A stretch of 64,000 bases of DNA from Paenibacillus sp. HWE-109 (GCF_022163125.1 NZ_CP091881.1:3410001-3474000); one strand, 5' to 3'. Shown: positions 17,840-26,920, numbered from the stretch's first letter. Program-made: numbers and translations. The notes: a model not told the origin generated them from the letters alone.

Positions 17840-18988
17840 TTATACGTCAAACGTTTTGAATCCAGCTTCTTTATTAACTTTGGAATTTTTGATTTTATCT
17901 TGCAAATGCTGCTCGAACAGTTCTTCGTCGATAGGCAGATCAACCCAGTTGTCCGTCCATGTCGATAGCAGCATCGCATTGGAAAGCATCAAACCTTTAA
18001 TGCCTTCTTCCCCTGGAGCAACAAGCGGTGTGCCGTGCAGAATCGCATCTACCCAGTTTTGTGTAATGCCTTTGTGCCCTGTTTCTTGGCCTTCAACCGG
18101 AATCTCGCATTTCCAGACTTCGGGTTGACCAAATCCGCCCTTGAACGTCTCGTTGAACTCTCTCTCGGATACACGCAAACGCCAGAACGTCAATTTCCCG
18201 TCTTCAATGACAATTTTACCGCGATCACCGGATAATTCGAAACGATTGGTTCCTGGAGCTTCACCCGTTGTAGTCACGAATAGGCCAGTAGCGCCATTTT
18301 CATATTCAACGAATGCGGTTACATCGTCTTCCACTTCGATATTGCGATGCTTTCCGAAATAGCAGAACGCACGAACACGCTTAGGCATCATATCGATCGT
18401 CCATTGCCACAAGTCAAGTTGGTGTGGATCCTGATTGATCAGAACACCGCCGCCTTCACCTGCCCAAGTTGCACGCCAGCCGCCTGAATCGTAATAACTC
18501 TGGGATCTGTACCAGTTGGTAATGATCCAGTTGGTTCTGCGAATTTCTCCGAGTTCTCCCGAGGAAACCAGGTCTTTCAACTTTTTATATAAGGGATTGG
18601 TCCGTTGATTGTACATCATACTGAAAACTTTACCAGAAGCTTGCGCAGCTTCATTCATTTGGCGAACCTGTTTCGTGTAAACACCTGCCGGTTTTTCACA
18701 CAACACATGAAGGCCAGCTTGAAATGCTTTGGCAGCCACTTCCGGGTGATCATAATGCGGAGTTGCGATAAGGACACCATCAATCGTTCCCGAAGCAAGA
18801 AAAGTATCCAGATTGTCAAATAATTGGACGTCTTCGCCTAGATTCTCTTTCGCCCATTCCAAACGGTCCGCTCTAAACTCACAAATGGCTGTTAACTTAG
18901 CGCCTTTTACTTCATTGTTTACTAAGTATTTGGCATGTCCAGTTCCCATGTTGCCCAGACCAATAATACCAATTCTTACTTTGTCCAT
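17840..18988 (-). CDS. Gfo/Idh/MocA-family oxidoreductase (first gene)
   Basis: 382 residues from the ATG at 18988 behind AAAGGTG. Rossmann motif IGIIGLGNMGTGHAKYL (residues 6-22), the catalytic lysine motif CEKPAG (about 95-100), and the C-terminal domain with GGGVLINQDPHQLDLWQW. Likely an NAD(P)-dependent sugar or inositol dehydrogenase. The pairing of two different members in one operon is common for stepwise sugar oxidation, but no transporter or regulator is adjacent to show the substrate. Confidence 0.87.
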   Translation of the reverse strand: MDKVRIGIIGLGNMGTGHAKYLVNNEVKGAKLTAICEFRADRLEWAKENLGEDVQLFDNLDTFLASGTIDGVLIATPHYDHPEVAAKAFQAGLHVLCEKPAGVYTKQVRQMNEAAQASGKVFSMMYNQRTNPLYKKLKDLVSSGELGEIRRTNWIITNWYRSQSYYDSGGWRATWAGEGGGVLINQDPHQLDLWQWTIDMMPKRVRAFCYFGKHRNIEVEDDVTAFVEYENGATGLFVTTTGEAPGTNRFELSGDRGKIVIEDGKLTFWRLRVSEREFNETFKGGFGQPEVWKCEIPVEGQETGHKGITQNWVDAILHGTPLVAPGEEGIKGLMLSNAMLLSTWTDNWVDLPIDEELFEQHLQDKIKNSKVNKEAGFKTFDV

Positions 18989-19346
18989 CTTGTACTTCAC
19001 CTTTTTCTTGTCAGATTCGCAATCATTGAACACGTTACCAATGTAGCATATTTACAGGACTGCATCTTGTCGCAGATTGACTACCTTATTGCGAACTTTG
19101 ACAGTTACATAGGGCTTATGGCAGAAATGGACTCTCTATCAGTTCAAAATGCTTTCCCCTTACATGGCTGCCGGCAATTGAATAACAACCAGCAAATCAT
19201 GCAGCCGATAAGCTAACACTTGCGGTTAGGCCATCGCAAAGGTACGCGCTTACCGTCAACCATTGGTTGATCTTTCTTATGTATTCTTCAAAATGAACTT
19301 CTTCCTGCTATCATCCACACATATCATCAACGACACCAGCCTCCTC
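18989..19346. other. Intergenic region, no gene seen
   Basis: About 360 bp upstream of the oxidoreductase pair. Short frames exist on both strands but lack ribosome-binding sites and family resemblance. It presumably carries the operon promoter; I could not place one convincingly. Confidence 0.6.
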
Positions 19347-19386
19347 TAAAAAAAAAAACAGCCCTTTCCAAATAGAAAAGAGCTGC
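19347..19386 (-). terminator. Terminator of the CBS-domain gene
   Basis: On the minus strand GAGCAGCTCTTTTC and GAAAGGGCTG pair around TATTTG and run into an uninterrupted T tract, 24 nt after the stop at 19411. Confidence 0.85.
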
Positions 19387-19410
19387 TCTTACTAAGATAA
19401 AAAATAACGA

Positions 19411-19857
19411 TTACTTGCTGCTGCCGACCAATGTTTTGTCTGATGAAATCCGGCTAAGCGCTTCGCCCGCTTCATCCTCGAAACTTCCTCGTACGGCTAA
19501 GTCGCCAATCGCCACGACGCCAACAAGTTCGCCATTTTCCACAACTGGCAGACGGCGGATCTGATCCTTCGCCATGATTTTCGCTGCTTCTTCGATGGTC
19601 ATGCTTGGATCAATCGTCGCAATATTGGTCGTAATGACCTCTTCCACAGCTGTAGAGCCTGACTTCTTCTCCGCATAACCCCGCACAACAAGGTCACGGT
19701 CTGTGACAACACCAATCAGTTTCTTTCCTTCTACGACAGCTACAAAACCGATATCGTGCTGCTTCATTTTAACCGCAATTTCGTATACATTATCTTGGAG
19801 TGTTACCGTCACGCAATCTTTACTCATAATGTCTTTCACTGTTCGGCCTGCCGCCAT
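19411..19857 (-). CDS. CBS-domain pair protein
   Basis: 148 residues made almost entirely of two CBS domains: one about 8-62 (VKDIMSKDCVTV ... GVVTDRDLVVRG) and one about 72-130 (VEEVITTNIATIDP ... GVVAIGDLAVRG). Such stand-alone Bateman modules bind adenosine nucleotides and act as regulators; the partner is unknown. It resembles B. subtilis YhcV. Monocistronic, with its own terminator. Confidence 0.88.
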   Translation of the reverse strand: MAAGRTVKDIMSKDCVTVTLQDNVYEIAVKMKQHDIGFVAVVEGKKLIGVVTDRDLVVRGYAEKKSGSTAVEEVITTNIATIDPSMTIEEAAKIMAKDQIRRLPVVENGELVGVVAIGDLAVRGSFEDEAGEALSRISSDKTLVGSSK

Positions 19858-19918
19858 TACACAATCCCTCCTTGGAGTAAACGTACAGACATAGCATTCT
19901 CCAAAGAAAAGACGTCAT

Positions 19919-21088
19919 TCATGCCATATAATCCAAGGCCATGCCCAGCAAAAGATTTGCAGCGTGCAGCATGGATCTTTCATCAATATCGAATTTGGGA
20001 TGGTGGTGTGGGTGAATGATTCCCGCCGCTTCGTTCCCAGCCCCTACGAACATATAGCATCCCGGCCGGTGGTGCAAATAATAGGAGAAGTCTTCGCCGG
20101 CCATAATAAGGGGGGACGCATGCACAGCATCTGCACCAAACAGAGCTTGACCCACTTTGAAGAAACGTTCAGCCTCCTTATCATCATTCACTACGGTTGG
20201 ATACCCTAATTTATAATCGAGTTTATATGTCGCTTGGTACATCTCACATGTACTTGCTACCATTCTTTCAAAACGCTGCTTTACATCTTGCCTAAGTTCA
20301 GCATTAAAGGTACGAACCGTGCCGCTTAGCGTGCTTGTTTCTGCAATCACATTAAAGCTAGACCCGCCATGGAAGGAACCAATGCTGACGACGCACGGCT
20401 CAATCGGATCGACTTGACGGCTGACAATCGATTGCAGATTCACAACCAATTGGGAAGCTACATAGATGCTGTCGATCGTTTGATGCGGCAATCCTCCATG
20501 ACCGCCCTTCCCTTGGATCTGGATCGTGAATTCGTCCGGGGCTGCCATCAAAGGACCTGCCTTACTGTAAATATGACCAACGGGGAATGGCGTCCAGAGA
20601 TGAACACCAAATACAGCATCTACGCCTTCCAGAGCACCGTCTTTGATCATGGAATCAGCGCCTCCAGGCGTGATTTCTTCGGCATGCTGGAATAAGAACA
20701 CCAGATTGCCTTTGAGTTGCTCCCGATGCTGGCTGGCGATCTTGGCAATACCAAGCAAAGTTGAGGTGTGAGCATCATGTCCACAGGCATGCATGACACC
20801 GCTTGTAAGGGAAGAATACGCACAATTCTTCTCGTCTTGAATAGGCAGAGCGTCCATATCCGCGCGCAACGCTACGGTCGGACCCTCACCGCTTCCGCGC
20901 AACAAGCCGACGACACCGTTGCCGCCAACGCCTTTGCGCACTTCAATATTCCAACTAAGCAAATGGTTCTGAACAAATTCGGCCGTCCGATATTCATGGA
21001 ACGAAAGTTCCGGGTTTTGATGCAAGTAGCGCCTCCAGGCAACCATTTCTTCATAAATCGCTTGTAAGCCATCTTGAAAATCGTTCAT
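19919..21088 (-). CDS. M20-family amidohydrolase (N-acyl amino acid hydrolase)
   Basis: 389 residues from the ATG at 21088, 8 nt behind GGAGGA; a longer in-frame start at 21133 lacks a site. Metal-binding motifs of the M20D/IAA-amino-acid hydrolase group are present: ADMDALPIQDE, CGHDAHTS (about 105-112), QHAEEITPGGA (about 137-147), the dimerisation domain (HGGLPHQTIDS), and MAGEDFSYYL. It probably removes acyl groups from N-acyl amino acids or related amides in the cytoplasm. Confidence 0.9.
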   Translation of the reverse strand: MNDFQDGLQAIYEEMVAWRRYLHQNPELSFHEYRTAEFVQNHLLSWNIEVRKGVGGNGVVGLLRGSGEGPTVALRADMDALPIQDEKNCAYSSLTSGVMHACGHDAHTSTLLGIAKIASQHREQLKGNLVFLFQHAEEITPGGADSMIKDGALEGVDAVFGVHLWTPFPVGHIYSKAGPLMAAPDEFTIQIQGKGGHGGLPHQTIDSIYVASQLVVNLQSIVSRQVDPIEPCVVSIGSFHGGSSFNVIAETSTLSGTVRTFNAELRQDVKQRFERMVASTCEMYQATYKLDYKLGYPTVVNDDKEAERFFKVGQALFGADAVHASPLIMAGEDFSYYLHHRPGCYMFVGAGNEAAGIIHPHHHPKFDIDERSMLHAANLLLGMALDYMA

Positions 21089-21294
21089 AAGGAAAATCCT
21101 CCGCCCATCCTTTGTTTCTATCGCTTTGCACATTTGCTTTGCACTTTCACCTATTCTACCAAATTAAAGATCTGGTTTCATCTGTATAGTGCCATCAAAT
21201 ATTAGAAATTAGCAGCACTTCTCGACTTGCAGAACCATGGGAAACATACTATCATGAATAAAGAATGCATACGTACAATATGGAGGCGTTAAAA

Positions 21295-21642
21295 GTGATT
21301 ATTGAAGCAACTGGCTTAAAAGGCTTAAAAAGCGACTTGGCTCATCTGGATGAAGTAACGACTAAACTAGGTTTTGTGCGTTGGCAGTGGGAATACACAC
21401 GTGCTACTTATGATTTTAAAATGGAAGATAAAGCATCGAAAGCCGTCTATTTCTTGCGTGTGAATGCACGTGTAGAAAGCGGAAAATTGGAATCCCCCTA
21501 TGCGATTCTTTACTTAGAAGAAGCTTACATAGGCAGAGAAACATTCCCGCATGGTTTGGACTACAACTCTCCTGTGCCTGATTCCGTGCTCAAAATCTCC
21601 AATCAAAAACTAGCGCAACTGCAACAATTATTGGCAGACTAG
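21295..21642 (+). CDS. YugN-like family protein
   Basis: 115 residues from the GTG at 21295, which is 8 nt behind GGAGG; the in-frame ATG at 21265 has no site. The pattern KLGFVRWQWEYTRATYDFKM, YFLRVNARVESG and FPHGLDYNSPVPD matches the YugN-like family of Bacillota, whose function is unknown. It is followed after 13 bp by the FtsW-family gene and is probably co-transcribed with it. Confidence 0.8.
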   Translation: MIIEATGLKGLKSDLAHLDEVTTKLGFVRWQWEYTRATYDFKMEDKASKAVYFLRVNARVESGKLESPYAILYLEEAYIGRETFPHGLDYNSPVPDSVLKISNQKLAQLQQLLAD

Positions 21643-21655
21643 GCGAGGATACAGC

Positions 21656-22807
21656 ATGAATCCCCCTCGAAGAGGAACGCCGGATTTTCTGCTGCTCTTT
21701 TTAACCTTTGTACTCGTTAGTTTCGGATTAGCTATGGTGTTCAGCGCAAGCTCTATGACAAGTGCCTATTATGGAGATCCATGGGCCTTTACGAAAAAGC
21801 AGTTGATTGCAGTGGGGATTGGTACCGTGGGCATGCTGTTCTGCATGAATATCCACTATTCCAAGCTCAAGAAACTGGTTATCCCTGCTTTTTTCTTTGT
21901 CGTACTTGCCTTGATCTTCGTTATTTTTACTTCCAAAGCCAATGGCGCCAGCAGTTGGTACACGCTCGGTAAATTCGGTATCCAGCCCACGGAGTTTGCC
22001 AAACTGATTGTCATCATGTACTTGGCTTCCATGATCAGCAACAAAGATGAGAAGTTCCGCAACTTCAAAAAAGGATTGCTCCCTGCTTTGATCGTTGTCG
22101 GGTTCGTCTGTTTCCTGATTATGCTGCAGCCTGATTTTGGTTCCTGTATGATATTATTCGTTTGCTCTGCCATCGTCATCATGGTGGGAGGCTCCAATTT
22201 GAAGCATATCTTCCTGCTTGGGACGAGCTTTGCGGTTATCGGCACGATCGGCGTGTTGCTTTACTTGCTCAAAGGCGGCGCGAACGCAACCGATAACTAC
22301 CGGATCAGCCGTTTAACGTCTTACATGGATCCCTTCTCAGATCCGCAAGGTGCCGGACATCAAGTGGTTCAATCGTTATATGCCTTTGGACACGGCGGAT
22401 TGTGGGGGGCAGGATTCGGGCAAGGCATCCAGAAACTACACTATTTACCTGAAGCTCATAACGATTTTATTTTTGCCGTTATCGGCGAAGAATTGGGTTT
22501 TATAGGCAGCTCTCTATTTATTCTAGTTTTTATTATCTTTATTTGGCGAGGAATTCTTGTCGCGGTTCGCAGTCCCGATATGTTCGGCATGCTGACAGGC
22601 GTCGGTATCATGGTTATGTTCGCTTTCCAAAGCTTTATTAATATTGGCGGCGTCACGAATGCCATACCACTTACCGGTGTCACTTTGCCTTTCATATCCG
22701 CTGGGGGTTCGTCCATGATGGTCTCACTCATTAGCATGGGGATATTACTTAGTATCTCGCGTGAACATACGCATAAAGAAACGGCTCCAACCAAAAAAAG
22801 ACCCTAA
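21656..22807 (+). CDS. FtsW/RodA/SpoVE-family SEDS glycosyltransferase
   Basis: 383 residues with about ten membrane segments. SEDS hallmarks are MVFSASSMTSAYYGDPWAFTKKQ, GIQPTEFAKL, LQPDFGSCMI, the large extracytoplasmic loop ending HLPEAHNDFIFAVIGEELGF-like (YLPEAHNDFIFAV), and GVTLPFISAGGSSM. These proteins polymerise lipid II into glycan strands with a partner PBP. The closest types are FtsW or SpoVE; sequence alone does not decide which, so no symbol is given. It ends in a bidirectional terminator shared with the convergent Asp23 gene. Confidence 0.9.
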   Translation: MNPPRRGTPDFLLLFLTFVLVSFGLAMVFSASSMTSAYYGDPWAFTKKQLIAVGIGTVGMLFCMNIHYSKLKKLVIPAFFFVVLALIFVIFTSKANGASSWYTLGKFGIQPTEFAKLIVIMYLASMISNKDEKFRNFKKGLLPALIVVGFVCFLIMLQPDFGSCMILFVCSAIVIMVGGSNLKHIFLLGTSFAVIGTIGVLLYLLKGGANATDNYRISRLTSYMDPFSDPQGAGHQVVQSLYAFGHGGLWGAGFGQGIQKLHYLPEAHNDFIFAVIGEELGFIGSSLFILVFIIFIWRGILVAVRSPDMFGMLTGVGIMVMFAFQSFINIGGVTNAIPLTGVTLPFISAGGSSMMVSLISMGILLSISREHTHKETAPTKKRP

Positions 22808-22841
22808 TCGATGCCAAAACATTCGATTGGGTCTTTTTTTT
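22793..22841. terminator. Bidirectional terminator
   Basis: AAAAAAAGACCCTAATCGA pairs with TCGATTGGGTCTTTTTTTT, with A and T tracts on both sides, serving the convergent FtsW-family and Asp23 genes. Confidence 0.9.
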
Positions 22842-23217
22842 ATTTGACGCGATGAGGGTCGTCCACTTCTTCTTCCTTAAACGCAACGCCTTCCACCTTC
22901 ACGTTGACTTCCACGACGGTTAAACCCGTCATGTTCTCAACAGCTTCTCGCACGTTTTCCTGGAGATCCCTGCATACATCCTGAATTCGGGAACCGTAAT
23001 TGACGATAACACGTAGATCGATGGCTGCCTCTACTTGCCCTACCTCTACAGAGACGCCTCTTTGTACATTCTTACCGCTCAAACGCTTCGCCAGGCCCTC
23101 TGAGATGCCCCCAGACATGCCCGCTATGCCAGCCGTCTCCAGAGCCGCAAGGCCTGCGATCGTCGATACTACATCATCAGAAATACGAATTAAACCGGTT
23201 TGATTGTCTTCGGACAT
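22840..23217 (-). CDS. Asp23/Gls24-family envelope stress protein
   Basis: 125 residues from the ATG at 23217 with AGGGAG 8 nt upstream; an in-frame GTG nine bases earlier overlaps that site. Family pattern: GLIRISDDVVSTIAGLAALETAGIAGM, then VEAAIDLRVIVNYGSRI and a hydrophobic C-terminal repeat with VVEVNVKVEGV. Asp23-type proteins associate with the membrane in Staphylococcus and affect envelope homeostasis. The location near an FtsW-family gene is suggestive only. Confidence 0.9.
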   Translation of the reverse strand: MSEDNQTGLIRISDDVVSTIAGLAALETAGIAGMSGGISEGLAKRLSGKNVQRGVSVEVGQVEAAIDLRVIVNYGSRIQDVCRDLQENVREAVENMTGLTVVEVNVKVEGVAFKEEEVDDPHRVK

Positions 23218-23380
23218 ACGGATCACTCCCTAATCTTGGTATGAATCTATTGTAATAAGTTCAAAACATGAAAGCAAGAACTGCTCTCTTCTAGAAATCG
23301 AATTTACATTGCAAGCCAAAGTAGGTATATTAAAAGAAGTCAAAAAGTACCAATACAAAGAAAAAGTCGGAGGGTTCACT

Positions 23381-24427
23381 TTGAAAGGAAAATTGTTCTA
23401 TGTAGGTTTAATTCTCACTTTCGTCCTGAGTGCTGTTGCTCATTACATGCATCTAAACGCAACCTTGCAATTCGTCATTTCAGCGATCGCGATCATCTTC
23501 GTAGCCGGGTTCCTCGGCAAAGCAACGGAGAGTGTTGCGCATTATGCAGGTGAACGCATGGGCGGATTTCTGAATGCGACCTTCGGGAATGCTGCTGAAT
23601 TAATCATTGCCATCTTTTTGGTCAAAGACGGGATGTTTGAGGTCGTGAAAGCCAGTTTAACCGGTTCTATCATCGGAAACCTGCTTCTCGTTCTCGGGCT
23701 CAGTATTTTCGCAGGCGGACTAAAGTTCAAGGAGCAATCGTTTAACGTGAAGCTTGCTTCACATAACTCCTCCCTGATGATACTCGGCGTCATCGCGTTG
23801 TTCATCCCGGCTATCTTCGCAGGTGGCTTGACGACGAAAGAAACGTCATCGATGAGTATCATCGTGGCTGTATTGCTTGTAGCGGCATACTTGCTCTGGC
23901 TCTTATTCTCGATGGTCACTCACAAAGAGATCCTTTCAGAAGAAGCCATTGAACATGGTGAAGCGCCTTGGTCCAAATCCATGTCTATTATGTTTCTCGT
24001 TCTAGCCACAGTGATGGTCGCATTCACAAGTGAATGGTTGGTCGGAACACTGGAAGAAGTGACTCACAAATTCGGATTATCCGAGCTGTTCGTAGGTGCT
24101 TTCTTAATCGCTATCATTGGTAACGCAGCTGAACATAGCGCCGCTGTCATGATGGCAATGAAGAACAAAATGGGAGCTGCCGTAGAAATCGCTATCGGAA
24201 GTTCTTTGCAGATCGCCCTGTTCGTTGCCCCGGTCCTTATCATTGCCAGCTTCTTTATGGGCGGGACTCCCATGAACATCGTCTTCACCACCTACGAGCT
24301 GGCTGCAATCGGAGTCGCCGTCTTCATAACCAAGTCGATCACCCAAGACGGCTCAACGAACTGGTATGAAGGACTCTTGCTTCTCGTAGTCTACATTATT
24401 CTAGGCGTCGTTTTCTTCCTTGTATAA
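23381..24427 (+). CDS. Calcium/proton antiporter (CaCA family, YfkE/ChaA-like)
   Basis: 348 residues from a TTG at 23381, which lies 7 nt behind GGAGG; a longer frame from 23309 lacks a site. About eleven membrane segments hold two inverted repeats with the CaCA signature: GFLNATFGNAAELIIAIFL in the first half and GAFLIAIIGNAAEHSAAVMMA in the second, the Asn-Ala-Ala-Glu motifs forming the ion site. It exports Ca2+ in exchange for H+. An upstream P-type ATPase in this window may share the same task. Confidence 0.92.
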   Translation: MKGKLFYVGLILTFVLSAVAHYMHLNATLQFVISAIAIIFVAGFLGKATESVAHYAGERMGGFLNATFGNAAELIIAIFLVKDGMFEVVKASLTGSIIGNLLLVLGLSIFAGGLKFKEQSFNVKLASHNSSLMILGVIALFIPAIFAGGLTTKETSSMSIIVAVLLVAAYLLWLLFSMVTHKEILSEEAIEHGEAPWSKSMSIMFLVLATVMVAFTSEWLVGTLEEVTHKFGLSELFVGAFLIAIIGNAAEHSAAVMMAMKNKMGAAVEIAIGSSLQIALFVAPVLIIASFFMGGTPMNIVFTTYELAAIGVAVFITKSITQDGSTNWYEGLLLLVVYIILGVVFFLV

Positions 24428-24440
24428 ATAAGAAGCTTAT

Positions 24441-24474
24441 AAAAAAAGTAACCCATAGAGGGTTACTTTTTATT
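24441..24474. terminator. Bidirectional terminator
   Basis: AAAAAGTAACCC and GGGTTACTTTTT form a stem with flanking A and T tracts between the antiporter gene and ylaN. Confidence 0.9.
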
Positions 24475-24750
24475 ATTTAGCGCTTCATAAAGCTCTGCAA
24501 GGTTACGTTCTAGTTTGTTCAGAATTTGTTTGCCAGGCAATTCGGAAATAAGTCCCGCTCGAATAGCAAAATCAATTTCTCTAGAAAGTCCGTACATTTG
24601 CGTATCTAAAACTTCCTCATACAGTGGGCATTGACGAGTCGTCAAATTCTCCATTTGTACTTCGATCAGCTTCTCGATTTTATCTGCATCTTCTTGAAGA
24701 AGATTAAGCGCCTTTTGATTCATGTCCAGCAATAGATCAGATGAAGACAT
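24463..24750 (-). CDS. ylaN: YlaN family protein (DUF1507)
   Basis: 95 residues from the ATG at 24750 behind GGGGGAAG. The conserved core is VQMENLTTRQCPLYEEVLDT followed by QMYGLSREIDFAIRAGL, nearly the same as B. subtilis YlaN. Work in Staphylococcus and Bacillus describes YlaN as an Fe(II)-binding partner of Fur that relieves Fur repression; I rely on family knowledge for this. The stop lies within the shared terminator. Confidence 0.92.
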   Translation of the reverse strand: MSSSDLLLDMNQKALNLLQEDADKIEKLIEVQMENLTTRQCPLYEEVLDTQMYGLSREIDFAIRAGLISELPGKQILNKLERNLAELYEALNNKK

Positions 24751-24826
24751 TCCCACTTCCCCCTATACGCATAGTCATCCGTCCTTATATGATCTATATT
24801 AAGCGAAAATGCTCCAATATACAAGA

Positions 24827-24860
24827 GAAGGTACCCTCAGAGATTCTGAGAGTACCTTCT
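24827..24860. terminator. Hairpin between ylaN and the HPr-like gene, probable terminator
   Basis: GAAGGTACCCTCAGA and TCTGAGAGTACCTTC form a 13- to 15-bp stem just downstream of the HPr-like stop; the T tract on the minus strand is weak (TTCTCTTG). Confidence 0.6.
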
Positions 24861-24872
24861 TTGTGCAACATT

Positions 24873-25121
24873 TTAATCTGCTACTACGTTTACGCCTAGA
24901 TCATGCTTAGCAAATACTTCAGCCATAGCGATCTTCGCTTCTGCTTCATCAGGTCCGTGAACATGCAAATCGTATTTGCTTGAGCTAAGCAAAGTCGTAA
25001 ACAAGCCTAGAATACTTTTCACATCGATATACTTATTATCGTATTGAAGAACAATTGAGGATCTAAATTTATTAGCGGTTTGTGAAATTTCAACAATTGC
25101 GGCGTTATTAGCACTTGGCAT
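24873..25121 (-). CDS. HPr/Crh-like protein lacking the PEP-phosphorylated histidine
   Basis: 82 residues from the ATG at 25121, 7 nt behind GGAGGA. The HPr fold is recognisable from QTANKFRSSIVLQYDNKYID, VKSILGL and DEAEAKIAMAEVF, which align with HPr segments around QTASKF, the Ser46 loop KSIMG and DESDAI. At the position of His15 this protein has Asn (segment SANNAAIVEIS), and Arg17 is Ala, so it cannot accept phosphate from enzyme I. The Ser46-equivalent serine is kept. Crh of Bacillus also lacks His15 and acts only as a CcpA co-repressor after serine phosphorylation; a similar regulatory role is possible here. Confidence 0.78.
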   Translation of the reverse strand: MPSANNAAIVEISQTANKFRSSIVLQYDNKYIDVKSILGLFTTLLSSSKYDLHVHGPDEAEAKIAMAEVFAKHDLGVNVVAD

Positions 25122-25235
25122 ATTGCATTCCTCCATTAATTTCGTATGAGTTGGTCGCCTTGCTTTCTATATGATAACTTGGAAGGGTGACTAAGCGCAA
25201 CTAGAAAATTTCCTGCATTCTCCAAGAAGAAAGCA

Positions 25236-25919
25236 TTACTTCATCTTCGCTGTAAGTGCTTTCTTCACGCCATTTCCAATGAGAATCAAAACGACAAGAA
25301 TTCCTAGCAACAAGAGCAATCTGCCCTTGTATTTTTGAAAATGAAATAAATCATGAGCGATCATCGATTCTAGAAAAACGATGGGCAGCTTGCCCAGTAA
25401 AGTGCCAGCTAAGAAATGAGTAAATTTAATTCTTGTAAGGCCCGCAGCGAAATTAATAGCCGAAGAAGGCAAGATCGGTATTAATCTCCCTAGTAAAACA
25501 TACAAGAAACCCCGCTTTTCCATCCGCAAGCTAAACTGCTGGACAAGTGGAAAGCGTTCCAACTTCTTCTCTACCCAAGCATGTCCATAATAACGGGCGA
25601 AATAAAAGGACGCGATTGCGCCTAAGCAGGACATCACATAATTGACGAGGAATCCTACCTTGATTCCAAAAATAGCGACATTCGTCCCTGCTACGACAAC
25701 AAACGGAATGAACGGAAAAAAGGTTTGAAAAAAAACCAAGCTCATTCCAATCATTTTACCAGGCCAACCCAAATCCCTTAAATGCCCAGAAAGCTGCCGC
25801 ATGTTGCTGTGTGTAAGCTTGACGCCTATAGGGTTATAGAAGAAAAAATAGATCAAGCCACAGAGCACAACGATTAGGAGTAAAATTGGTAGTATGCGCT
25901 TTCTATTTAATACCGACAA
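25236..25919 (-). CDS. TVP38/TMEM64 (VTT-domain) membrane protein
   Basis: 227 residues with five or six membrane segments. The VTT/DedA-type core is visible as FFPFIPFVVVAGTNVAIFG, then a GAIASFYFARYYG helix, GLLYVLLGRLIPILPSSAIN-like (LLGRLIPILPSSAINFAAGLT) and the terminal GTLLGKLPIVFLES. The family is implicated in lipid scrambling and undecaprenyl-phosphate recycling; the cargo of this member is unknown. The start is a TTG at 25919 behind GGGAAGGGATGG. Confidence 0.82.
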   Translation of the reverse strand: MSVLNRKRILPILLLIVVLCGLIYFFFYNPIGVKLTHSNMRQLSGHLRDLGWPGKMIGMSLVFFQTFFPFIPFVVVAGTNVAIFGIKVGFLVNYVMSCLGAIASFYFARYYGHAWVEKKLERFPLVQQFSLRMEKRGFLYVLLGRLIPILPSSAINFAAGLTRIKFTHFLAGTLLGKLPIVFLESMIAHDLFHFQKYKGRLLLLLGILVVLILIGNGVKKALTAKMK

Positions 25920-26106
25920 AATTCGACCATCCCTTCCCTTAGACCAAACTATTGTAACATGTTAGCGTAGGGCAAGGAAGAGAAATATCCAGATATTTTT
26001 TGCATATTCATTAACAGTTTTCCCAGTTAGAGCTGTTTTATGTCAATAAGAAAAGCGGCTTTGCCGCCCTAAGAGATGAGCGTCTTCATAACGCTTTTCA
26101 ACAAAC

Positions 26107-26339
26107 TAGCGGATCCTAGTTCCCTTCGGGCTTTGCAAGGGCAGAGAGCGTCGTGCGAAAAGGAACTATGATCCTCTAACTGGCGGAAACTGGGGTAAAC
26201 GTGGCATGAAAGGGAACTGAGATCCGCTATTTAAGCGGAACCTGCTGATTCTGAGCTAGAAATGGTGGAATAGCGGACCGTAGTTCCCTTTGAAGCGGAA
26301 TATGGCGGTTTTCAGAACTATAGCGTACTGTAGTTCCCT
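26107..26339. repeat. TAGCGGA-TAGTTCCCT interspersed repeat cluster
   Basis: Five copies of a 19-bp motif close to TAGCGGAYC-TAGTTCCCT: direct at 26107-26125, 26271-26289 and 26321-26339, inverted at 26160-26178 and 26211-26229. Direct and inverted pairs can form stem-loops. A part copy (TAGCGGATCTC) lies near 26410. No gene is visible between 25920 and 26934 apart from these repeats, a pentamer tract and a terminator. Confidence 0.75.
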
Positions 26340-26520
26340 CAAACTCGCTATCCTGACACATTTTGCTAGTATCGCGGCTTGACGTTTCCTTATTTCCGCG
26401 CGATAGCTAAGCTAGCGGATCTCATTCTGTCAAATAGCTTTTATACCTCCAAACCAGCAGCCAGTCGAACACATAAGCGCGTTCACAGCTACCTTGTTCT
26501 CATCTCATCCGTTACATCTC

Positions 26521-26570
26521 TTCTCTTCTCTTCTCTTCTCTTCTCTTCTCTTTTCTTCTCTTCTCTTCTC
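26521..26570. repeat. TTCTC pentanucleotide tandem repeat
   Basis: Ten units of TTCTC with a single TTTTC variant, flanked by degenerate units (CATCTC, ATTCCATCTC). It lies in non-coding sequence; an open frame across it is low complexity and lacks a ribosome-binding site. Confidence 0.9.
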
Positions 26571-26873
26571 ATTCCATCTCTTCTCAACTCATCTCGCCGC
26601 ATCGAACCATTCCATCGTGCTGGGATGGCCTACAACCCAAGCCTGACAAGCCCCGTCTCCACTCTTCCGTTTCTCCATATGAATATATCGTGCAGAAACG
26701 CCCCTTGCACCGATAGGACACCACCTTAAGATCGTGGAACCAATCACGTGCGAACAACTTAAACCCTTAATTCGTGTTTCCACAATCTCGAGATTTTTGG
26801 ATTTCTTTCAGCACTGCGGGGCGTATCTTTTTGCCATACTTGTTTTTACAGGCTTCCCAGTGCCGATTCTAAC

Positions 26874-26920
26874 AAAAACACCTGTCTCCAGAGGTTGTTT
26901 CCAACTTCTTTCGACAGGTG
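26874..26920 (-). terminator. Terminator of the GGDEF gene
   Basis: On the minus strand CACCTGTC pairs with GACAGGTG and is followed by TTTTTG, 15 nt after the stop. Confidence 0.75.

Noticed and set aside
26379..26729. Open frame of 116 codons across the TTCTC tract
   Set aside because: Low-complexity serine/leucine run made by the pentamer, no ribosome-binding site, no family resemblance.
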